This document shows, in pieces, positions 7,014 to 11,990 of a stretch of 11,990 nucleotides of DNA (its first letter is position 1; each line of letters opens with the position of its first letter). Under the pieces are notes generated by a model. That model made no database searches and was not told the origin of the DNA. It saw only the letters and a program-made list of their open reading frames with translations. Made by a program: the position numbers and the translations under genes. The DNA lies in the NCBI GenBank assembly GCA_003241175.1, contig QFOI01000064.1, forward strand, positions 1 to 11,990, written 5' to 3'. Origin of the DNA: Pseudopedobacter saltans. Lineage in GTDB: Bacteria > Bacteroidota > Bacteroidia > Chitinophagales > Chitinophagaceae.

Positions 7014-7075
7014 ATTTCGATAGACAACTATTTTTCCTATAGTTTTGTTGACATCTACGTAAATATTTTGTTACG

Positions 7076-8347
7076 ATGAATCGACAGTTTTACCAATACG
7101 TTTTTCTCTTTTTACTTGTGCTTCCTAATATGATTTTGGCACAAGACGAAACGAGAATGTCCAATATAAAGGGAATCGTTTTATGCAAATCTGGTGACCA
7201 GACCAGCTACCCTATTATCAATTTGGGTAGTACCAATGCACTTTCGCTTGATTTTGACGATTTGAGCGGCGGGATTAAGAATTATAGCTATACTTACCAA
7301 TTGTGCAATGCAGATTGGACACCAGCACAACTGAGTTATTTTGACTTTATTCAGGGATTTACGTCCAACAGGATTATGAATTACAAGGTATCTTCTATTG
7401 CTACCACACAGTATACGCATTATGCCTTGACATTACCGGAATCCAATTTTATGCCTACCAAAAGTGGCAATTATATCCTCAAGGTTTTCTTGTCCGGAGA
7501 CACTTCCCAATTGGCATTTTCTAGACGTATTTTGATTGTGGACAATAGGGTAAGCATCAATCTTGCATTGCAACAGCCATACGATGTGACGAAAATGCGT
7601 ACCCATCAAAAATTACAGTTTTCGCTCAACAATTCAGCTCTTCAGATTACCAATCCAGAGCAGCAAATCAAAGTAACTGTTCTGAAAAACTATCGTTGGG
7701 ATATTCCTATTACAGGAGCACAACCTGCATTTATCACTGGCAGTACCTATAACTACAATGGCGAACAGGATTTTGTCATTCCGGCAGGAAAAGAATACCG
7801 TTGGTTAGATCTGACTAGCTTTCGCTTTGTCAGTGATAGGATAAAAAGTATTGACCAAAACGCCAAGCCATTCCAAGTATATGCAATGGTTGATCGCGAG
7901 CGTTCCAATACGGAATACCTTCCTTACCAAGACTATAACGGTTTTTTCTTCATCAAAGCTACGGAGCAGATAACACCTTCATTTCAAGGAGATTATGGAA
8001 ACGTGCATTTTGTTTATCAGAACTATGACAAAAAACCATTCCCAGACCAGAATGTGTACATTGTTGGTCAATTCAACAATTACGTTTGCGATCAGAACTC
8101 TTTGTTGCATTACAATGGAGACAGCAGTTATTACGAAACTAATATCCTTTTGAAGCAAGGTTATTACAACTACATCTACGTAACCAAACCTATCAAAAAT
8201 CCTAATGCGCAAGACGATTCGTCCATCACAGAAGGAGACTATTGGGAAACGGAAAACGATTATTCGGTTTTGGTGTACTATCGTTCTCTCAACAATCGAT
8301 ACGTCGAACTGGTCGGATTTAAAACCATCAATACAAGAGGAAAATAG
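7076..8347 (+). CDS. DUF5103 protein, type IX secretion system plug-like
   Basis: DUF5103 proteins are exported Bacteroidetes proteins; the Flavobacterium member is the Plug that seals the periplasmic mouth of the SprA translocon of the type IX secretion system. The 423-aa protein starts with a signal peptide (1-22, ending MILAQ) and shows the family order: IKGIVLCKSGDQTSYPIINLGS, a first beta-rich domain with FDDLSGGIKNYSYTYQLCNADW, LSYFDFIQGF, YTHYALTLPE and SGNYILKVFLSGD, a central domain, then GDYGNVHFVY and a C-terminal VYIVGQFNNY...Y-NYIYV segment resembling a carbohydrate-binding-like early-set fold. Length is as usual for the family. No other type IX component is in the window, so a role in that system is by family only. 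The ATG at 7076 is the only start that retains the whole signal peptide. Confidence 0.85.
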   Translation: MNRQFYQYVFLFLLVLPNMILAQDETRMSNIKGIVLCKSGDQTSYPIINLGSTNALSLDFDDLSGGIKNYSYTYQLCNADWTPAQLSYFDFIQGFTSNRIMNYKVSSIATTQYTHYALTLPESNFMPTKSGNYILKVFLSGDTSQLAFSRRILIVDNRVSINLALQQPYDVTKMRTHQKLQFSLNNSALQITNPEQQIKVTVLKNYRWDIPITGAQPAFITGSTYNYNGEQDFVIPAGKEYRWLDLTSFRFVSDRIKSIDQNAKPFQVYAMVDRERSNTEYLPYQDYNGFFFIKATEQITPSFQGDYGNVHFVYQNYDKKPFPDQNVYIVGQFNNYVCDQNSLLHYNGDSSYYETNILLKQGYYNYIYVTKPIKNPNAQDDSSITEGDYWETENDYSVLVYYRSLNNRYVELVGFKTINTRGK

Positions 8348-8360
8348 AGTAAAAGCTGGA

Positions 8361-8381
8361 GGTATGAGGTGTAAGGCATGA
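8361..8381. repeat. Degenerate 7-base tandem repeat in the gap before rlmN
   Basis: Three consecutive heptads GGTATGA, GGTGTAA and GGCATGA fit GG(T/C)(A/G)T(G/A)A, followed by a related GAAGGATG. They lie 13 bases after the DUF5103 stop in the 144-base gap before rlmN. No hairpin with a T-run is seen there. Confidence 0.45.
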
Positions 8382-8479
8382 GAAGGATGTAGTGTCCAAA
8401 GGCGATTGACCCATACCGCAAACCATTGACCTCTTAACCAACACTTATAACTTAAAAATTAAAAAATACAACTTAATCT

Positions 8480-8487
8480 TACCTTTG
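8480..8487 (+). promoter_or_regulatory. -7 promoter box of rlmN, four bases before the start codon
   Basis: TACCTTTG exactly fits the Bacteroidetes -7 consensus TAnnTTTG. It is preceded by an AT-rich tract with no clear TTG at -33. It ends only four bases before the ATG at 8492, so transcripts starting here would have almost no leader. Confidence 0.6.
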
Positions 8488-8491
8488 CACC

Positions 8492-9553
8492 ATGAAAGCA
8501 GAGGAACAGCGCAATATTCGCCAGATGGCATTGCCCGAATTGGAAGAATATTTTTTAAAAATAGGAGAAAAAAAGTTCAGAGCCAAACAGGTTCATGAAT
8601 GGGTATGGCAGAAAAATGCTCAGACTTTTGAGGACATGAGCAATCTGGGAAAAGAATTGAGAGCTAAACTCGCAGAACATTTTATCATTCCAGGACTGAA
8701 GATTGATGCTACGCAATACAGCAACGATGGCACTATCAAAACGCGATTCAAAACTTCCGACAACCATTTGGTTGAGGGCGTTTTGATTCCTACGGATGAG
8801 CGTACAACAGCCTGTGTTTCTTCTCAGATTGGGTGTAGTCTTAGCTGCAAATTTTGTGCGACAGGGTATATGGACAGAGAAAGAAACCTTCATTACGATG
8901 AGATTTATGACGAAGTCATGAAGATCAACCAACAGAGTGAAGATACGTTCAACAGAAAATTGTCCAATATCGTTTTCATGGGTATGGGCGAACCCTTACT
9001 TAACTACAACAACGTTTTGAAAGCCATTGAACGCATCACTGCTCCCGATGGTTTGGCGATGAGTCCTAGACGCATAACGGTTTCCACCGCTGGCGTTGCC
9101 AAAATGATACGCAAACTAGGTGAGGATAAAGTACGTTTTAAATTGGCGCTTTCCCTACATGCAGCGAATGACAAGAAACGTAATGACATCATGCCTATCA
9201 ACGAAAGCAACAACTTGAAAAGTTTGATAGAAGCATTGAATTATTTTTATAAAGAGACAGAAAACGAGATCACTTTCGAATATATATTGTTTAAGGATTT
9301 CAACGATACGATGCAAGATGCGCAGGAATTAATAAAGATTTACCGTCAAGTTCCAGTCGACCTTGTCAATATCATTGAGTACAATCCTATCAGCAATAAC
9401 GACCGTTTTGCGAAACCAACAGAAGAGACGCTGAACAATTTTGTCTCTTTTTTAGAAAAGAACAAGGTCAACGTAAGAGTTAGACGGAGTCGCGGAAAAG
9501 ATATTGACGCAGCGTGTGGTCAATTAGCCAACAAAGGGGAAGCAAGCAAATAA
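8492..9553 (+). CDS. rlmN: Dual-specificity 23S rRNA/tRNA adenine-C2 methyltransferase RlmN
   Basis: RlmN is a radical-SAM enzyme that methylates C2 of A2503 in 23S rRNA and of A37 in some tRNAs, tuning translational fidelity. The 353-aa protein has the N-terminal segment NIRQMALPELEEYFLKIGEKKFRAKQVHEWVW, the iron-sulfur motif CX3CX2C as Cys115, Cys119 and Cys122 (CSLSCKFC), the SAM-binding VFMGMGEPLLNYNNV (161-175), and the C-terminal Cys342 in DAACGQL, the methyl-carrying cysteine of the family. The start at 8492 is supported by the conserved NIR-x-x-x-L-x-EL segment that follows; the ATG at residue 12 would cut into it. It has its own promoter box and begins a three-gene RNA-modification run. 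Confidence 0.97.
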   Translation: MKAEEQRNIRQMALPELEEYFLKIGEKKFRAKQVHEWVWQKNAQTFEDMSNLGKELRAKLAEHFIIPGLKIDATQYSNDGTIKTRFKTSDNHLVEGVLIPTDERTTACVSSQIGCSLSCKFCATGYMDRERNLHYDEIYDEVMKINQQSEDTFNRKLSNIVFMGMGEPLLNYNNVLKAIERITAPDGLAMSPRRITVSTAGVAKMIRKLGEDKVRFKLALSLHAANDKKRNDIMPINESNNLKSLIEALNYFYKETENEITFEYILFKDFNDTMQDAQELIKIYRQVPVDLVNIIEYNPISNNDRFAKPTEETLNNFVSFLEKNKVNVRVRRSRGKDIDAACGQLANKGEASK

Positions 9554-9616
9554 TTTTATTTACATGGAGTTTGGGTTAAAGTGTCGATTTACCCAAAGTT
9601 CATTTTACAAAGGAAC

Positions 9617-10696
9617 ATGGGCAAAAAAAACTTAGCCGGATTTGACAAGTTTATCAACAAAGAAGTCAAAGGCGCCAAAAAGAAAGAAGAACTTAAACAA
9701 CAAAAAAGAGCTGCAAAAGCGGAAGCTAGAGCGCGCGGCGATGAAGCGCGTAAGCGTCGTAATGAGATGTACCGCGTCGTCACAAAAGACAATGTAATCA
9801 AAAGTGATAAATTTGGACCTAAAAAAGATAGCACTGGCGCTTCTAAGGCTAGTCCAATAGTGGCCAACGAATTTTATTCCAAAAAAGCAAAAGGACCAGT
9901 TGCAACTTTCGAAAACAAAGAGTCCAGTATAATGCCATTGAATAAATACTTGGCTCATGCGGGCGTATGTGCAAGAAGAGAGGCGGTCAATATCATTAAA
10001 AATGGAGATGTAAAGGTCAATAAAGACACCATTGTTGAACCTGGTCACAAAGTCAATCCCAATACCGATGTTATCACCTATAAAGGGAAAAAGCTCTTTT
10101 TGCAAAAGAATCTTGTTTACATACTTGTCAACAAGCCCAAAGATACATTGACCACAACCGTCGATCCCCAAGGAAGAAAAACGGTTTTTGATATTGTCGG
10201 AAAAGCTACAGAGGAACGTATTTTTCCCGTTGGACGATTGGACCGAAATACGACTGGCGTCTTGTTATTGACCAATGATGGAGAACTCGCACAAAAACTG
10301 ACGCACCCATCATTTGGTATCAAAAAAGTCTATGAAGTCAAACTAGACAAAGCACTTACCAAAAAAGATGCGGAGCAGATCATTGAAGGCATACAACTAG
10401 AAGATGGCTCCATACAAGCTGACAGTGTCGGCTTTGTCGATCCAAAAGACAAAACACTTGTGGGTATTGAGATACACAGTGGTCGCAACCGTATTGTAAG
10501 ACGTATTTTTGAATATCTAGGTTATGAAGTAAAAGCACTCGATCGTGTAGTATTTGCTAATTTAACCAAGAAAAATGTAGAACGTAGTCATTGGCGCTTT
10601 TTGAAAGAAAAAGAAGTAAGGCTATTGAAATACATGAATCAATCCTTTGTGAAAAAAGTAAAAGGTAAATCAAAAGAACAGGACATAGAGGATTAA
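9617..10696 (+). CDS. Pseudouridine synthase, RsuA/RluB/RluE/RluF family, with basic N-terminal extension
   Basis: The enzyme converts uridine to pseudouridine in rRNA; RluB (23S rRNA U2605) is the best guess by architecture. In the 359-aa protein, residues 1 to about 105 are a Lys/Arg/Ala-rich, low-complexity region (KKKEELKQQKRAAKAEARAR and onwards) absent from E. coli RsuA-type enzymes; an S4 RNA-binding domain follows (about 106-150, MPLNKYLAHAGVCARREAV), then the catalytic domain with KPKDTLTTTVDPQGRKTV, PVGRLDRNTTGVLLLTNDG (catalytic Asp209) and HSGRNRIVRRIFEYLGYEV. The frame extends to a GTG at 9581, but the ATG at 9617 has an AAAGGA ribosome-binding site five bases before it and begins MGKKNLAGFDKF, so it is preferred. 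It lies 63 bases after rlmN and one base before the RluA-type gene. Confidence 0.92.
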   Translation: MGKKNLAGFDKFINKEVKGAKKKEELKQQKRAAKAEARARGDEARKRRNEMYRVVTKDNVIKSDKFGPKKDSTGASKASPIVANEFYSKKAKGPVATFENKESSIMPLNKYLAHAGVCARREAVNIIKNGDVKVNKDTIVEPGHKVNPNTDVITYKGKKLFLQKNLVYILVNKPKDTLTTTVDPQGRKTVFDIVGKATEERIFPVGRLDRNTTGVLLLTNDGELAQKLTHPSFGIKKVYEVKLDKALTKKDAEQIIEGIQLEDGSIQADSVGFVDPKDKTLVGIEIHSGRNRIVRRIFEYLGYEVKALDRVVFANLTKKNVERSHWRFLKEKEVRLLKYMNQSFVKKVKGKSKEQDIED

Positions 10697-10697
10697 T

Positions 10698-11408
10698 ATG
10701 AAGACAGGATTGGAAATTGTATTTGAAGATGACCAGATCATTGCTGTCAACAAGCCAGCAGGTGTATTGAGCATCCCCGATAGAGCTAATGTGCAACCAT
10801 CTTTAAAATCGGAACTACAAAAGAAATATGGCGACATTTTCGTTGTTCATCGTATAGACAAACCCACAAGTGGCTTGATAGTTTTTGCTAAAAATGCAGA
10901 GGCTCATAAAGCCTTGTCTGCACTTTTTCTTTCTCGTGAAATGAGTAAAAAATATGTTGCGCTTGTCAACGGAACTATATATCCAGAATCGGGAACGGTT
11001 GATGCCGCCATTGCAGAACATCCGGCAAACAATGGAACTATGATAGTGCATCAAAAAGGGAAAGCTTCCATCACAGACTATCAAACAGTCGAAAAATTTC
11101 CCCAATATTCCTTAGTTGAATATCAGATTCATACAGGAAGAACACATCAAATACGTGTACATACCAAATATTTGGGGCATGCAATTGTGGGAGATGAACT
11201 ATATGGAGATGGGAAACCTCTGTATGTCTCTCAGATCAGAAAGGATTTTAAATTGTCTAAACTCTCTGAAGACGAACAACCTATATTGAATCGTTTGGCC
11301 TTGCATTCTTACAAGATGGATTTTGTTTTATTTGACAAAGAATACCATTTGGAAGCTCCTTTATGGAAAGACATGCGAGCCACACTCCAACAACTACGAA
11401 AGAAATAA
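10698..11408 (+). CDS. RluA-family pseudouridine synthase (single catalytic domain)
   Basis: RluA-type enzymes make pseudouridine in rRNA and/or tRNA. The 236-aa protein consists of the catalytic domain only: IIAVNKPAGVLSIP (14-27), the catalytic motif HRIDKPTSGLIVFAKN with Asp54, REMSKKYVALVNG, the C-terminal EYQIHTGRTHQIRVHTKYLGHAIVGDELYG and NRLALHSYKMDF. There is no S4 domain, as in E. coli RluA and RluC-like short forms. Its ATG lies one base after the stop of the preceding synthase, so the two are very likely translated from one message. The stop codon falls inside the first arm of the following terminator hairpin. The RNA target cannot be set from sequence alone. Confidence 0.94.
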   Translation: MKTGLEIVFEDDQIIAVNKPAGVLSIPDRANVQPSLKSELQKKYGDIFVVHRIDKPTSGLIVFAKNAEAHKALSALFLSREMSKKYVALVNGTIYPESGTVDAAIAEHPANNGTMIVHQKGKASITDYQTVEKFPQYSLVEYQIHTGRTHQIRVHTKYLGHAIVGDELYGDGKPLYVSQIRKDFKLSKLSEDEQPILNRLALHSYKMDFVLFDKEYHLEAPLWKDMRATLQQLRKK

Positions 11409-11450
11409 ATGTAAAAACGCGATTGCAAACCAATCGCGTTTTTACATTTA
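11406..11450. terminator. Strong bidirectional hairpin terminator between convergent genes
   Basis: Two perfectly complementary 20-base arms (11406-11425 and 11431-11450) flank the loop CAAAC. The GC-rich core GCGATTG/CAATCGC is bordered by five A on one side and five T on the other, so a T-run follows the core in both directions. It ends the rlmN-RluB-RluA unit and would also serve the convergent - strand gene that stops at 11470. The TAA stop of the + strand gene is its first three bases. Confidence 0.88.
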
Positions 11451-11469
11451 TTATGATCACCAAAATATT

Positions 11470-11634
11470 TTAAGGAACAAAAGCTTTGAAAATAATAGCA
11501 TTATTAGATGCAGTTATACTATATGAGGTATTTACCAATATAGCAGCGGCCTGACCCTTTTTAATATCGACAGAATTAGCTTCACCAGCAATGGCAACAC
11601 GGTCAACATCAATATCAATGCCCGCTATTATCGT
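11470..11634 (-). CDS. C-terminal fragment of an unidentified - strand protein, cut by the composition junction
   Basis: Reading right to left, a frame runs without a stop from the junction area to TAA at 11470-11472. It encodes about 54 residues including IDIDVDRVAIAGEANSVDIK and ending SNNAIIFKAFVP. The hydrophobic/Thr/Ser/Asn pattern looks like the last beta strands of an exported protein, but I recognise no family. It lies in AT-rich sequence (54 of 160 bases G or C over 11461-11620), consistent with the host genome, and its stop is 20 bases from the shared terminator, as expected of a real convergent gene. The frame happens to stay open in the GC-rich block, but that is explained by the composition there; the true upstream part is missing. 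Confidence 0.5.
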   Translation of the reverse strand, partial: TIIAGIDIDVDRVAIAGEANSVDIKKGQAAAILVNTSYSITASNNAIIFKAFVP

Positions 11635-11645
11635 GAGTATCGGGC
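11620..11645. other. Abrupt composition junction, probable chimera point
   Basis: GC content jumps from about 34% (11461-11620) to 76% (265 of 350 bases, 11641-11990) within some 25 bases. The switch interrupts an AT-rich - strand gene and a GC-rich + strand gene at the same place. A near-palindrome, GCCCG (11620-11624) facing CGGGC (11641-11645), sits on the join. No insertion-sequence end, attachment site or tRNA is seen there. Confidence 0.75.
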
Positions 11646-11990
11646 GGACAGCGGCACCGGCGCGGACGACGCCGCGGATGCCGACGACGGCAGCCTGCCG
11701 CGGGTGGAGGTGAGCGCCATCCTCGCCCGCGACATCGACATCACCCCGCTGCTGGCCACTCCCGCCGACGGGGGCCTCAAGCCGGTGCTCGGCGCGCTGG
11801 AGACCGGCGCCTTCACCGTCGAGCAGCAGGACGACATCCGCACCGAGGGCGCGAGCCTCAAGCTCACGTCGGTAGCGCTGAAGCCTGCTGCGATCACCGC
11901 CGCGCGCCTCGACGCACTCGACGCCCTCTCGGCGGACGAGCCGCCGGCCAACCCCGCGCCGCTGCTCGCGGAGGCCGACGCGCTGCTGCG
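11641..11990 (+). CDS. Partial high-GC gene from a different genome (unidentified product)
   Basis: From 11641 to the window end, the + strand frame beginning CGG GCG GAC AGC has G or C at nearly every third codon position, the mark of a real gene in a high-GC organism. It encodes an acidic, Ala/Leu/Asp-rich segment (for example VEVSAILARDIDITPLLATP, later RLDALDALSADEPPANP) with no motif I can place and no convincing start codon. No stop occurs in this frame back to TGA at 11524-11526, but the stretch before about 11620 is AT-rich and belongs to the other DNA. The open - strand frame over the same bases is its compositional shadow. The gene is cut at both ends. Confidence 0.5.

Noticed and set aside
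8348..8491. Small gene or RNA in the gap before rlmN
   Set aside because: Only very short frames with no start signal and no stable hairpin; only the degenerate heptads and the promoter box are supportable.
9632..10171. Open - strand frame of 179 codons inside the RluB-type gene
   Set aside because: It lies wholly opposite a clear pseudouridine synthase with S4 and catalytic motifs; its Phe/Ser-rich product has no motif.
11628..11951. Open - strand frame of 107 codons in the GC-rich end, Ser/Ala/Arg-rich
   Set aside because: It is a compositional shadow: the + strand frame has the strong G/C third-position signal, and the - strand product is a low-complexity Ser/Arg/Ala string.
1..11990. 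CRISPR arrays, insertion sequences or a complete mobile element
   Set aside because: No regularly spaced repeats, transposase or integrase motifs, or terminal inverted repeats were seen on either strand.

Overview
The window is AT-rich Bacteroidetes DNA, most likely from the Sphingobacteriaceae (a Sphingobacterium or Pedobacter relative). The evidence is a SusD/RagB nutrient-binding lipoprotein, a DUF5103 type IX secretion plug-like protein, promoter boxes of the Bacteroidetes TAnnTTTG type, a tRNA gene without an encoded CCA end, and generally weak Shine-Dalgarno signals. The last ~350 bases differ sharply (265 of 350 bases are G or C, 76%) and appear to come from a different, high-GC organism.

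Positions 1-2730 (+ strand) hold a compact gene train: the C-terminal two thirds of a SusD-like protein (cut by the window start), an exported PI-PLC/glycerophosphodiesterase-fold enzyme and an exported tyrosine/dual-specificity-type phosphatase. Together they suggest capture and breakdown of a phosphorylated substrate such as a phosphodiester or inositol phosphate. The phosphatase meets, tail to tail, a small orphan gene of higher GC on the - strand (2722-2973). A 12-bp tandem repeat, a terminator and tRNA-Lys(CTT) follow, an arrangement that could mark the edge of an inserted segment.

Positions 3289-5256 (- strand) are truB and, upstream of it, a LolC/LolE-FtsX-type ABC permease. A divergent intergenic region with a perfect 8-bp inverted repeat separates them from two + strand exported proteins: a 542-residue protein of unknown function (5385-7013) and the DUF5103 T9SS plug-like protein (7076-8347).

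Positions 8492-11408 (+ strand) are an RNA-modification set: rlmN (23S rRNA/tRNA m2A methylation), an RsuA/RluB-type pseudouridine synthase with a long basic N-terminal extension, and an RluA-type pseudouridine synthase. It closes with a strong, apparently bidirectional hairpin terminator. With truB and the tRNA gene, much of the window's core half concerns RNA maturation.

Beyond the terminator, the C-terminus of an AT-rich - strand protein (stop at 11470) runs into the GC-rich block at about 11620-11645. The block carries part of an unrelated high-GC + strand gene. Both genes are broken at the same point, so the junction looks like an assembly or amplification chimera rather than biology.
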